In this document: in pieces, positions 1 through 11,329 of the stretch
Position numbering within the stretch: the stretch's first letter is position 1
Layout: every line of letters starts with the position of its first letter
Assembly (NCBI GenBank): GCA_030867875.1
Contig: JAOWCC010000237.1
Location: 7,437,713-7,501,712, forward strand
From: Actinernus sp. WN-2022
Lineage: Eukaryota > Cnidaria > Anthozoa > Actiniaria > Actinernidae
Direction of reading: 5' to 3'
DNA length: 64,000 nt
Translations under genes and position numbers: made by a program
The notes under the pieces: generated by a model
The model's input: the letters and a program-made list of their open reading frames with translations, nothing else
The model's database searches: none
What the model was told of the DNA's origin: nothing

Positions 1-464
1 AGGTGAGTTCGTTTGAGCGTCCAAACTCTATTTTGCGCAGCATATTTGACAAAATACCGGATCAAAAGTAAAGAAAAACCTTTACTTTTGTGCTGTATAA
101 GACTTATTTCGAGATGAATTTAGTAAGTAAGACGAAAAAACGCTTCGAAGTCCAGCTATGATACCACGGGTCAGTCAATCTCTGTTGGTTGTCAAGGGAG
201 AACTGGTTAGCTTGCAACCCAGTATGGCGTTGCTATGGGCCACAAGTCGCGTGACTGTCTGTTGCAAAAGGCCTATTGGCATCGAGCGGGATGTTTTTGG
301 CCGATCATCGAGATTTTTTGGACCATGTATTTTCTGATTTCGAAGAAAAGTAATCAAAAACTGAAGTCCAAGATACATAATATTTGTGGAGATATATGTG
401 CTTGTTTCGACTCCTTGTTTTTATATAATTTTTAATTGCTGTTCTAGATTAACTAACACATGAG
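1..464. other. Unannotated flank
   Basis: No coding exon or repeat could be supported here. It lies beyond the 3' end of the main gene. Confidence 0.5.
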
Positions 465-694
465 CTATGTTTGGAAACGAGTTTTAATAACATCGATGGA
501 ATGCAAACTTCTACAGAAAAAGAGATATACATGTTACTGCAAATATTATGTTCGCCAATTTCTTGCAAAAGGTAATCAAATATGGTCGCTCATTCCAATT
601 CTACCCGGTAATCTATAGGTTAACACCCAAGAAAACTACTTTGTTGACTACAAGGAAATCGAGAAATCGGAACGGAGTATATCACTAGATGAGT

Positions 695-1420
695 ATGGTA
701 AAGTGTCCTATTTGTGCTAAAACTCTCAGAAAAAAACAGTAGAGCCTTGACATATGACTCTTGCCATCTCTGTCTTCACCTCAAGTGCTCTGCCTTATCC
801 TATAAGGATTATAAACTGCTTACTTCTACTAATGATTCATGGCTATGTCAATCATGTAGTTTTAACTCAGAATTTCCTTTTCATGATGTTAGTAATAAGG
901 AACTGTTAAAACTCTCCTATATAATTCAAATACTAGCTGTTTCTGTTCTAGTAATTTAATTAAAGCTAGATTAGAAGATCTACTCCAATTTGAAGTTACA
1001 TCCACAATTAGTAATGTCCCAAATATCGCTTCTCTTGACCCCGAGATAAATTTTCCTGCTAAGGTTAATTTTAATTATTATACCACACATGAGTTTCATA
1101 ACTTCCCTGATATTGATCATTTATTTTGTGAGAGATCTTTTTCAGTTCTTCACTGTAATGTTAGAAGCATTTCCTGAAATTTCAAGATGTCATTTATCTT
1201 TATAATTCCTTATTTTTATATCAATTTCATCATAATTTTCTACCATTAGCATTCAAAAATTTCAGTCAGTACCTCTTCACACAATTATAATACTAGATTG
1301 GCTTCCACATCTACATATACTACACCTTGTGTTAGAATAAACTGCGGCCAATTTAATCTACGTTTCTTAGGCGTCAAGATCTGGAACCCAATCAATGAAA
1401 ATGTTAAATTAGTATGTTGT
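695..1420 (+). mobile_element. Internally deleted LINE (PHD-like N-terminus joined to ORF2 C-terminus)
   Basis: From 697 the frame gives CPICAK, then after small frameshifts SCHLCLHLKC and WLCQSC, a PHD-type zinc-finger pattern found at the start of some non-LTR ORFs. At 1140 FSVLHCNVRSI matches the start of an APE endonuclease domain. From about 1240 the sequence jumps to a typical C-terminal segment (YNTRLAS, then NCGQFNLRFLGVKIWNPIN). The endonuclease body and the whole reverse transcriptase are missing, and stops and frameshifts are present. Confidence 0.65.
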
Positions 1421-2003
1421 AGGACAAATATTTTGTGACATGATTTACAGTTTCATTTCGTTTTATGAATACGTTTTTGCGCACTGAAGTCGGAAATGTA
1501 GGCCTTTTTTTCTCTGAGCTTTCTAATTACGCGTCGGTTTCGTCAGTTTCTTTTCAAATTCCTCAGGTGTATTCAGTCACACATTCAGTGTATTCAGGTG
1601 TATTCAGTCACCCATTCAGTAGCACTGAATATGTTTTTATTTGAGTTATCGTCACGATGACGGGAAACATTTAAATTATGCTTTAAGTACAAAAACCTTT
1701 GGACCGTTTAGTTGTGTTCTAAACTTGTTTATTTCGTTTTACATTTGAAACGATCGAAACGGCGAAAATCATGCCCCAAAAATACCCTTCCAATATGCAA
1801 ATTTTCTCAATGTAGTTGCCTTAGTTTTCATCGTGAATGGGTAACTAGATACATGTCAGGAATTTAAAAACACGCTGATGAAATGTACGATTTTGCGCAT
1901 AATTAGAAAGCCGGGAGGAGAAAAGGCTTGCAGTGATTTTGTATTCACGAAACGACATGAAATTGCAAAGAGTGTCACAAAATGTTTTGCCCTACAACAT
2001 ACT
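1413..2003. mobile_element. Inverted-repeat MITE
   Basis: The ends are AGTATGTTGTAGGACAAA and its near-perfect complement. Homology runs inward about 110 bp (CATTTCGTTTTATGAATAC against CATGTCGTTTCGTGAATAC in reverse). It is nested inside the 465-2300 foldback. No clear target-site duplication. Confidence 0.7.
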
Positions 2004-2300
2004 CGCGAACGAGGCCAAAGTTTTCGTTTAGATGTTTTAATATTTAGATAAATTCAACAGTGGTGCTTTTCACCAAATATTCACTATTAGCCTTACCTCA
2101 TTCATCTAGTGACATACTCCGTCCCACTTTCTCGATTTGCTTGTAGTTAACATAGTGTTAACCAATAGATTCCGGGTAGAATTGGAAGCCTGAGGTTTTG
2201 CAAGAAATTGTCGAACATAATTTTTTGCGGTTATATTTATATATCTCTTACTGTAGTAGTTTCCATCGATTATATTGAAACTCGTTCCCAAGAAAACTCA

Positions 2301-2784
2301 TTTGTTAGTTAACATTTAACAGCAATTTAAAAATACATATTGTGTCGTTTGGGATATTATTAAATTTTACGTAACAACAACGGGTCGAAAGAAGCTCTTA
2401 TGTCAGCAAAACAATAAGGTATCTTGGAATTCATTTTGTTTTCTATTCTTCAATATCAGAAGATATATGGTTCACAAAATCTCAAAGATCGGCCAAAAAC
2501 TTCCCGCTGAAAAATGCGTATCTTCATTATGCCAATTCGGCTGTCACAATACCTTGGAACCACCTTAAGGAATATTCACGCAACATTGTATGTGGGGATA
2601 TGCCCATTGCCGCAGCCTATGATCGTTTGCTATAGTTCTTAGCTGAATTGTTACTTAATGAAGGCCAATCCTCACTGTAATTAATTACTCTACAACTTTT
2701 AATTTAGTACTTTGACATTTATTACATTATGTTTCGGATGGAACAGTTAAGAAAATGACACAAATTACTTTTTGCAGTTATTTA
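2301..2784. other. Region downstream of the main gene
   Basis: No coding or repeat signal was recognised between the foldback and the polyadenylation site. Confidence 0.5.
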
Positions 2785-2803
2785 AATGACGCTGGTTGAC
2801 GTT

Positions 2804-2809
2804 TTTATT
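2804..2809 (-). promoter_or_regulatory. Probable polyadenylation signal AATAAA
   Basis: An AATAAA hexamer lies on the minus strand about 155 nt downstream of the CTLD stop codon, a normal 3' UTR length. Cleavage would fall near 2785. No competing AATAAA was noticed between it and the stop codon. Confidence 0.6.
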
Positions 2810-2962
2810 GTTGCACGTTTTGCCAGATGTGTGATTCGTTTACATTATTTGAGCATAGTTTGGTTTAGACTCGGCTTGTGGTAAACAATAATAATCTATT
2901 ATCATTTCAAAAACTCTTTTGACTGCACCCCTTCAATGCTTCAAGCTAAATTCTTAAAACAA

Positions 2963-3339
2963 TCATGGTGTGTACTTGCAGACATATGGAAACAGGAATG
3001 ACGTTGGATAATCATCCCATTTTTTGTCAACACGGTTAATTTCAACTGCCAATTCGTTGCCACGATTTGGTTGTCCTGGGCGCCAGTTTACATAATCGTC
3101 TGCTGAACCATCGACCCAGCGAAACGTACCCTTACGATTGATATCGTGCAATCCTATCCAGACTCTTGGCTTGAATTGCTTGAAGGTAGTGATAAATGTA
3201 TTTTCTTCATCGCTGTGAATGGAAACCAGCGTTGAACCATTTTTCTCACACTGGGTTTTGGCATTGCTCCAGGTCATTTGGGTGTCAAAATATTTATAAC
3301 AGGAACCGTTAAACGGCTTCCAATCAGCCTTACAGAGAA
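2963..3339 (-). CDS. C-type lectin domain, terminal exon with stop codon
   Basis: This 377-nt last exon enters in phase 1 and ends at a TGA stop (2963-2965). CTLD landmarks are LCKADWKPFNGSCYKYF (long-form N-terminal cysteine pair), TWSNAKTQC, VSIHSDEEN, the WIGL motif (VWIGLHDI), WRPGQPNRGNE, WDD, and the last cysteine FPYVCKY. QPN lies where EPN or QPD sits in sugar-binding lectins, with WDD for the usual WND. The inner cysteine pair is absent: Ala in ELAVEI and Thr in DYPTS replace both partners. Calcium-dependent sugar binding is possible but uncertain. Nothing follows the domain, so the C-terminus is free. Confidence 0.9.
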
Positions 3340-3724
3340 CTGAAATAAACAATATGAAAAGGTTAGTATTTTAGATTGAAGCAAATGGAGAGGAGGACGT
3401 ATGAAATTGAGAACTCGTGGGATGATATGCCTCTTAAAAGGCAGGTTTTAGGAAAACCGTTGAAAATTAAGTCTTAATTTCTTAATCAAAGAAAGGAATA
3501 AAATATGGGGCTTGCTAAATACTGTTTAGATGTTTCCTCTGTATCCAATGTTTTCGTGACAACAGACGTCTGAGATTGACACAAAAAAGGCCGTTTAGTA
3601 ATTTGGATTTTAATGGCTCCCATTATTTGCATGCCGAGATGACATATTTTCATCTTCAGTTTCCTTCTGTCAGTTTAGCATGACCAATAGCATACTGACA
3701 TTGTGTGGTGTACATAGCACATAC

Positions 3725-3841
3725 CTAATATCTGACAGTTTATGCCAGTATAGTTCGCAGCACAAGTACAGTTGTATCCATTTGATAGGTCCGTACAAGA
3801 ACCACCATTAAGACAAGGGCTGTTAGAACACTCATTAATAT
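3725..3841 (-). CDS. EGF-like domain exon (last EGF)
   Basis: This 117-nt exon is phase 1 at both ends. It encodes [28 protein letters not shown] and YTGINCQ, a complete six-cysteine module of the calcium-binding EGF type (leading D-I-N-E-C and the C-x-D-x4-Y-x-C pattern). Acceptor is TTTCAG, donor GTATGT. It links directly to the terminal lectin exon. Confidence 0.88.
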
Positions 3842-4299
3842 CTGAAAGGAATGTTTAGCAAAATGTGATCAATTCTTAATGGGATTTATTAACAAATTTA
3901 TTGCAGCAAGTGTTTCAACTTTATAACAATCTGTCAAAAAGGCAATAGACGGGTTACAGTATGGTGTATAAGAATATATGTTTATCGTTTCACTGTGCAC
4001 TAACAAGGAATAGCTCCTTTAATATTATATATTGTACATATTTAAAAAAAAGTTAAACCTTTTGTATGTGAGCAGTAGCATGAGTCACCCGTATGACGTC
4101 ATGCGGTGTGCATTATTTTGCGACTGAGAATGTTAAATAAATGCGTTCAAATCATACAAATTAACTTTTTCAGATGATGATGATGATTGTGAGTTTTCAT
4201 TTCATAAGCACAAGATAGCGAGACTAATTATTAGCTAAACAACTCGTTATTTACTACAATCGATTGATATAGGAGGTAAGTCGTGGAGAATTCTCATAC

Positions 4300-4413
4300 C
4301 TATGTTACAGTTGGTTCCTGTATAACCCGCTACACAGCTACAATTGAAGCCCTTCAACTGTTCCGTGCAAATCATGTTCTTCTGGCAAGGGTTGCTAGAA
4401 CACTCGCTGTTTC
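4300..4413 (-). CDS. EGF-like domain exon (after Ig 2)
   Basis: This 114-nt exon is phase 1 at both ends, with six cysteines in the order SEC, NPC, MIC, GFNC, SC, TNCN. Glu replaces the hydroxylatable Asp/Asn (CTEQLKGFNC), so calcium binding is less likely than in the EGF at 24836. Acceptor is ACTGCAG; donor is GTATGA. Confidence 0.86.
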
Positions 4414-4429
4414 CTGCAGTAAAATTACG

Positions 4430-5520
4430 ATACGAAACAAAAACACAGGTTTTCGTATAGTTTTTCTATCTACTCGTGAGTGGGCGCTATCCAACTTAAT
4501 CCTTGCCTGCGGTCACGACATCCAAAAATTGAATAGCAAAACGGTTAAGTACACCAGTTCTTAAAAAGATAATGTTCCAGCTCAAGTTCCGTCAGCTAAG
4601 TTTACAGTTCTTTAGAGAATATATCAAGATTGTCAAACTTCCCATTAAGTAATGGTCCGCATAAGAACTAGACAAAGAACAATAGGGCCCCGGCAGGAAC
4701 GACCGTTAATTGTAATCCCAAGAAGCTAGGTGATCTGATTAAAACACGTCATGCTATTGGTCCAGAAGGGCAAAAGCGGCAAATTCGAATTTTAGAATGG
4801 CATAATATCGTAGCAACGAGGATCCACAACAAGATTTTTCGCAGATCCCTGCAAAATGGCATAACAAATTGACAACTTGAGTTATAAAAAAATGACCGTG
4901 GGACTCCGTCTGAACTGTGTGAGTTTTGTCGATTAGCGCTTTGTTGCCATTTTAAGACGTAATACGAGGCGACATTCATGTCAAGACTGACAGCCGATCA
5001 TTTACTAAAACTCCTTACTAAATTAAAGAGAAAAGAATATATTTAATTTAGCACGGAGACTCGTGTTGAAACCTTTGTGCGTGACAAGTAAAGCATATCG
5101 CGGAATTGGGCTATTGTATCAACGTTTATTCTTGAAAGTGTGCAACTATAAATTTATGGTCGAATACACTTGAAAAGACTAAAACTTCGAAACTCTAAAT
5201 GTTGTCCATCCTTCATCCCCAGATCTTACCTGCTGATTTCAACCCTCCCTGACTCCTTAGTTTGCACAAAACAAACAACAAAAACCAACAACAAAGAAAC
5301 AAGCATGTAATAAGTATCAGCCATGCAGTGATACAGAGGCACTAAACATCAAGAAATTCGGAATATAAGGCATCACGAGAAGAATAACAGGGAAATCACG
5401 TAGAAAAAAACAATATGACGTCCACTCACAATGTGTCCCACGGTAGAATTTCGAATAATTTGGCCAAGACAAAAGGATTTGAGACTGGGACCGAGTCGTG
5501 AAATAAAATATAGATAAGCC
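4430..5520. other. Intron between Ig 2 and the following EGF (unannotated part)
   Basis: Open frames here are short and show no recognisable domain. No exon with a matching phase was found. Confidence 0.45.
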
Positions 5521-5524
5521 ATCA

Positions 5525-6093
5525 GATTTGAGGATTTTAATTAAATAATTCCATTAAAAGTTATTTGATTCTGCCGCTAGCCTCCCTAGTTTTTACGCAG
5601 ACCTTTACTTAATTGTAACCTACAATCTCGTGCAAAACCCTTGAGACATTTCAAAACAATTGTACAATTCTTGAGGGACAAAATCTAAAAAGATATTAAC
5701 CCCCCCTCTCGATTTGAGGATTTTAATTAAATAATCCCATTAAAAGTTAATTGATTCTGCCGCTAGCCTCCCTAGTTTTTACGCAGACCTTTACTTAATT
5801 ATAACCTACAATCTCGTGCAAAACCCTTGAGACATTTCAAAACAATTGTACAATTCTTGAGGGACAAAATCTAAAAAGATATTAACCCCCTCCCCCTCTC
5901 GATTTGAGGATTTTAATTAAATAATCCCATTAAAAGTTAATTGATTCTGCCGCTAGCCTCCCTAGTTCTTACGCATACCTTTACTTAATTGTAACCTACA
6001 ATCTCGTGCAAAACCCTTGAGACATTTCAAAACAATTGTACAATTCTTGAGGGACAAAATCTAAAAAGATATTAACCCCCTCCCCCTCTCCAT
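5525..6093. repeat. Tandem repeat, 3 units of about 188 bp
   Basis: Units start at 5525, 5711 and 5901 with GATTTGAGGATTTTAATT and differ by only a few bases. The distal part of each unit (GCAAAACCCTTGAGACATTT) resembles the terminus of the MITE at 6972-7292, so the array was probably built from a related element. Confidence 0.9.
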
Positions 6094-6500
6094 GTTGGTG
6101 CTGTGTACTGAATACACCCCCCCCCCCCTTCTGGATGAGTTATTGCCACCATTAATTTCAGCACTCTCCCCAGACCCTACGTGCGATCCTTTCGCAGTGC
6201 ATCCCGGTGCTAGACCTTCACATTCCTTTCTCCACACTCGTGCTTTGGGGGCTTTGGCTTGATCTGCAGGATTAAACTTGTAATAAAATCCAACATCGTC
6301 ATTTGTCCACACATAACAGCCGTGATGCTTTTTCACTTTTCTGGCAAACTTGAGCCGCACGGCTCTGCCCTTATCAGTTCAAATTCCTTTTTTTCTTGCT
6401 TGGAGATATCTAGTATCCGTTTCTCCTCAGCGCACGAGTCACAGTTGAAGAATATACGTTCTTCGCTTCTCATCCCAACTCATTCATCAGGCGTTAGCTG
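6061..6500 (-). other. Unrecognised degenerate ORF
   Basis: Minus-strand frames give FFNCDSCAEEKRILD and then, after a frame change, HHGCYVWTNDDVGFYYK, followed by ADQAKAPKARVWRKECEG. The composition is protein-like but interrupted, no family was recognised, and its edge overlaps the tandem repeat. A relic of a transposon ORF is possible. No splice arrangement that would add it to the main gene was found. Confidence 0.25.
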
Positions 6501-6971
6501 TTAAATCCGCCCGCCCTCTTGTATACGTAGATAATGGATCTTTCTAACCATCAAACGCTCACATCGTAGTCTGATCTTTCTTGGTCGTCCTGCAGGCTTT
6601 TCCATTTTCTTCTCATTCTTATTTTCCTGATATCCTCATTCCAAATTCTATAAATTCATGCACATGAAATATTCCATTTCTTCGTAATTTTTTCCACTGT
6701 GAAATGTTTATCTTCCTATATAAATTTAACATAGGCTTTTAGCCGAGGGTCAATTAAACTTGTATACACCATTGCTAATTTTATAAGAAATCGAACTGCG
6801 CGCGCCCGAGATCGTTACCTGTGACGTAATTTATTTGATCAATTAAGAATTTATTAGTCACTGACATAAAGTGCATGTCTTCAGCTCAAACGTGTGAGAA
6901 GTGGAGCTAAATACGTTCAGTAATCGTTCGTCAGTGCTATTTTATGTCGGTTGACCATGATAAATACTACA

Positions 6972-7292
6972 TGCAAAATACCTTGAGACACTTAGGTATT
7001 TTGATGGGAAACAAATATTACCCCCATACCCACCCCCACCCCCACCACCCTCTCCTCACCCCCCACCCCCATTTCAGTATTGTTTAATCTGTTGAGTACC
7101 CACTGCAGGGAAACACGGGGGATATAGTACACAGCACCAACATTGAGAGATTCAGTAATGTCTTTCCAGTTGGTGCTCAACAGATTAAACAACACTGAGA
7201 TGTGGGAGGGAGGTGAGGAGAGGGTGGTAAGGGTAGGGTAATAATTTGTTTTTCATAAAAATACCTAAGTGTCTCAAGGTATTTTGCATGGG
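6972..7292. mobile_element. MITE with about 32-bp terminal inverted repeats
   Basis: The left end ATGCAAAATACCTTGAGACA and the right end, its reverse complement, are nearly perfect over 32 bp. Inside is a second inverted pair (CTGTTGAG with C-rich and G-rich stretches). Target duplication is not clear. Confidence 0.8.
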
Positions 7293-7391
7293 ATTGTAGG
7301 ATTCATGTATGATATATATGCGATTCCAACAGTTCAAAAGAGCATGCAGCTGGTTATTATTTTATAAAGTAAAACAATATTAAATACTTAC

Positions 7392-7625
7392 GTTTAGCCT
7401 TTATAATTAGCTTTGCACTTCCTAAGTTGTTCGTAGCAACACATGTATACTTTTCACCATATTGGTTGACCTTCACATTAGCAGCAGAGGTTTGGTTGAC
7501 TAACACCACTTCTGACTGTATCAGTGTCACATAGGGAGTAGGAAGGCCGATAGCTCGGCATACCAATGTCTCATTCTCGTAGATGAAGCTGTTGTTTAAT
7601 GGTGCCATTGTGAAAGTGGGAAAAC
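7392..7625 (-). CDS. Immunoglobulin-like domain 2
   Basis: This 234-nt exon is phase 1 at both ends and collinear with Ig 1: GFPTFTM, LVCRAIGLPTP, YTCVATNNLG. Both core cysteines remain, but the C-strand tryptophan present in Ig 1 (YVAW) is replaced by leucine (YVTLIQ). That loss is unusual but tolerated in some Ig folds. Donor is GTAAGT; the end joins the EGF exon at 4413. Confidence 0.86.
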
Positions 7626-7853
7626 CTGTAGTTTGCAAAACAATACACTTAAGTAGTCAAACATTATCACATTAATTTTAAGGTAACTAAATTGATTTAG
7701 AATCACCACTCGTCAATCTCTATCATCTTAACTTGAGACAATTAATAATCTCTCTCCGTTGTTAGAACGTACGTCTTCCAAATGCATCTAATGGAGACTG
7801 TAGAGTTAAACTTACAGCGACCAAAATGGCAACTGCACTTGAAATCGACTCAC

Positions 7854-8398
7854 CTCTAAGGTTATTCAGCTCTTCACTGGTTATCGCTTTGTTTATAACA
7901 TACAAATCCATGATTGAACCGTGAAACTGTTTATTGGTCCAATGTCCGTCATCACCAATTTCATAGGTTGCTTTTGTCGGATAAAACCAAGCTAATCCTG
8001 GATCAAACGTATAATGTGCTATTTCAGTAGCATCGAGGAACAACTTTACGACGCCCTTGGACTGATCCCACGTGATCGCAACGTGACGCCAGCTATTAAC
8101 AGGAACAACACGGTTTGCTGTGTAACCATTCCAAGATCCGTCCAATCCGTGCCGTCCAAAATGAAGTCTCCGATCACGTCGAACTACGAAATGAAACTGC
8201 CATGGTGAATACCAGTCGCTAAAGATGACTTGATGTTTACCAGGGGTGTTTATCGATTTTATCCAGCATGCAATGGTAAAGCTTCTTCCTCGTAATTCAA
8301 CTTTAGGCACCTTTGCATAGCAACCAGAATTCTTATTGAAATTGATAGCTTTACTTCCTGGATACCTTCCTTTTCCAAATGTTGGCCCACCAACAAGA
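7854..8398 (-). CDS. LamG-like domain 2, main exon
   Basis: This 545-nt exon, phase 2 to phase 1, parallels LamG 1 block by block: GGPTFGKGRYPGSKAINF, SFTIACWIKS, WYSPWQFHF, HGLDGSW, HVAITWDQSKGVVKLFLD, YEIGDDGHW, and LYVINKAITSEELN ending LRG before donor GTGAGT. A jellyroll lectin-like fold is expected. It differs from copy 1 mostly in surface loops. It has no tandem copies of its donor end, unlike copy 1. Confidence 0.9.
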
Positions 8399-8789
8399 CT
8401 GTGAATAAAATGAAATACATGTATTGGTAATAAATAAAATTTCAAAATGCTGGTGCTATTAATACTATTTAAAATGAGGAACTTAAAATTAATATATTTA
8501 GTCAAAGGCACAACTTGGGTGTTTCACAGATGAGAATGCTGAAGAATTCAATGTTAGAAACGATGAAGAATGTCAGAGCTACTAATTGTTACCAAAGAAA
8601 TGCTGAACTGTGATCTCTTGGACCTCTAGACCGAACCTCCTCAGACTTTCCTATTACAAAATGAACTCAAAACACTTAGATGTAGCTGAGCATAAACAAG
8701 GAAAAATCCTGTCAATTTAGGCGAGTTTATTCCAAAACTTTACTTTATTTCTGCAGTGTGTCATTTCCAAGAAACCGATAGAAACGATC

Positions 8790-8849
8790 ATTATCGTCAT
8801 CGTCATCACCACCACCACCATCACCACCACCACCATCATCATCATCATG
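8790..8849. repeat. CAT/CAC trinucleotide microsatellite
   Basis: A run of CATCAC, CACCACCAC and CATCATCAT units lies just 5' of the truncated LINE at 8877. Confidence 0.9.
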
Positions 8850-8876
8850 TATGGATTAGGTCAAGCCTTTTTGAAT

Positions 8877-10396
8877 TGTTTTGCCTCTTAGTAACAGGCA
8901 GCAACGATGCAGGTTAAATCATGAAACATCTAGTCCCAGAATCCTCAATTGCGGCATGCCTCAGAAACGATCCTTGGGCCCTTTCTATTTCTACTCTACA
9001 TCAATGATCTACTCAACTGTCTACTCAAATTTTTTCTTCGGCTGTACACTGATGATACAAACTTAAAGTGCATATATAAGCCCTAGCCAGTTATCTTTGA
9101 TATCGATTGTACATGAAGTGGATAGCCCAACTGTAGAATATTTCTTGATTTGGGTGTTGCGTCTACGATATTTGCTGAATTTCTTTGTACTTGTGAATTA
9201 AGCTATTTTCTAATTTAGAATTTGTTTTCGTAAAACCACTTTAATAAGCTTCAAATATAACTTAGAATTTTAAAATAGGTAATTTGTCTCTACCAGAATG
9301 CTTTTTTATAATAAGTGATGTCGGTGATAACATCACATCATTAGCATATTGGAAATATAAACCTGACACCCAAATCAAGAAATATTCTACCGTTGGACTA
9401 TCCACTCCATGTACAATCGATATCAAAGATAAATGGCTAGGGCTAATATGCACTTTAACAGTAACTGGCGAGAGTCCGAGAGAGATAGAAGAATCCTTGG
9501 GACAGGACCACCAAAATGTTAGAAATTGGCTTTGTGCAAATAAACTCACTTAATTGTTACTAGTGGGTTCCCGCCAGAAATTGACAAATTTTCCGAAAGA
9601 TTTATCATTTAGTTTTGATGGTAAAGTCATAGAAAGAGTAACCTCAACAGAATATCTTGGTGTACATCTAGACGAAAATTTGTCTTGGAAAACCCACATT
9701 AACAAACTCATGAAGAAAATCTGTTTAGGCCTAGGTGCGTTCAGACGTATAAAGCCTTTCATACCCCTCAAAGCACTGCTAAGTGTCTATGATACTCTCA
9801 TACTCCCTCATTTTGATTACTGCAGTGTTGTATGGGAAAACCTAAACAAAGGACTTGCCGAGAATCTTCAAAAGTTGCAGAACCGAGCTGCCAGAATAAT
9901 AAGCCTTTCATACTAAGATTTATGAGCTCCTTAGTACTCTAAATTGGGACAGACTATATATTCGACGAATCAAACAAAAAGCAATAATGATTTATAACTC
10001 TTTAAATAACTTGTCTCCTGAATATTTATCCGCAAAATTTATACCACGTTCAGCCTCTACAAATTACAATCTGAGGGACTCATCAACAAAACTAACCCTC
10101 GTACGGCCACGAACTAATTTTGGTAAAAAGGCTTTTCGCTTTAGAGGGGCAAAGTTATGGAATGAACTGCCTGAGGATTTAAGGCAATCAACTAATTTAA
10201 ATAACTTCATTTTTAACCTTACAAAATCGAGTTATTTTAACCATATGTAAATGTTTTTTATATATATGACATTCCTATTTTTCTTATTCGTCCCTGCAAC
10301 ATGGCTTTCATTTAAAACAGTTTCATATTTTAGCGTTTTTATCTATGTATGTAACTGATGATTTTCCATGTATAAATAAAGATGTACTACTACTAG
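8877..10396 (+). mobile_element. 5'-truncated LINE (reverse transcriptase C-terminal half), split by a MITE
   Basis: Sequence begins in the RT palm (SLGPF, then a degenerate YTDDT where YADD is expected) and resumes after the MITE with TVTGESPREIEESLG. It goes on to NKLT, KVIERVTSTEYLGVHLD, WKTHINKLMKK, FDYCSVVW, LQKLQNRAARII, then LYIRRIKQKA and KLWNELPEDLR, ending in a stop at 10250. The 3' tail ends in TACTACTACTA, as expected for a non-LTR element with a short tandem 3' end. Frameshifts near 8900 and 9915 make it inactive. Confidence 0.85.
9067..9454. mobile_element. TTAA-flanked MITE inserted in the LINE
   Basis: The element is 388 bp, beginning AGTGCATAT and ending ATATGCACT, flanked by TTAA on both sides (9063-9066 and 9455-9458). 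Removing it and one TTAA restores the LINE frame exactly (GAT ACA AAC TTA ACA GTA), which proves insertion. TTAA target duplications are the mark of piggyBac-type transposition. No transposase is encoded. Confidence 0.88.
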
Positions 10397-10399
10397 TAC

Positions 10400-11325
10400 G
10401 CGTCGAGTTTTGACCACAACTTCGCAAAATTATAAATCCAGTTTACGCGTGGATTAAAACTTCGCTCGCTGTCATACAAATATACACAAGTTACATATTC
10501 CCTGTCGTTTATATTCACGTATATTATAGCTAGACATCGTAGGTCCAGAGCTAGCTGTATAATTTGCTCTTGTTGCTTAGAATTCTTTAAACGTTCATTT
10601 TGTAGCGGGAGAATATACAATTCTCTCAAAAATTAGTATAAAGTTAATCAATGCAACTCGTAACTGAAATATAGGCTGGCTGAGTAAACAGACGCTTACA
10701 AGTCGCTAAAGAAATTAAAACTGAATAGAATCTATTAATAATATCGTAAACAATCGGACATGCTTTTTCAACACCGTAATAAATATGAACCTGTAGAGTT
10801 AGTATCGTGAAAATAGAAAAGTGTGAATGCTTCGGTTACTGAGTAAAACACTGAATGCATTCTGATCTTCTTATCTCCCGCCCGCAGGTCCATTCGGATA
10901 CGTGACACGAACAACCAATTGGATAGAGTGGCAAAAATAGTCCAACTAAAATAACTCGGCACAGACTCACGGGATTGACCCAATATTGGAAATCAGTTCT
11001 CTTAGGTGGTCTCTTGTTTTCTCCAATTGCAGATGTAGGGCTACTTGGTAGAAATAATGTAATAAACCATTATTTAATGTGGAATGTTTACTCTGCTGAA
11101 GTTTGACGGAGTTTCTGTTCAGTTCAAAATTATTATTTTTAAACCTCTTTTTTCTCTACTCATCGTAAAATTCATCGAGGGAGATTATGTCGTAATTATT
11201 TACAAAAATAGTGGAGAGTGCAATTACATTAATATTTAACTAAGGTACCATTGATTACAATACAAATATAGAAAACATAATAAACAAAGTGCATGACAAA
11301 ATAATAATAAAATAAATATCAAAAG
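10400..11325. other. Intronic sequence without recognised features
   Basis: No recognisable exon or repeat. Short open frames only. Confidence 0.45.
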
Positions 11326-11329
11326 ACAG

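Larger units (their letters stand above)
465..2300. mobile_element. Foldback structure with about 200-bp inverted arms
   Basis: The left arm (about 465-690) and right arm (about 2095-2300) are imperfect reverse complements. They share AACGAGTTT with its complement, the ATTATGTTCGCCAA and CCAATTCTACCCGG blocks, and GGAACGGAGTAT near the inner edge. Between them lie a shrunken LINE and a second inverted-repeat element. No target duplication could be fixed. Confidence 0.65.

Noticed and set aside
4283..4564. Plus-strand open frame of 93 codons
   Set aside because: It lies antisense over the EGF exon 4300-4413 and is a shadow frame.
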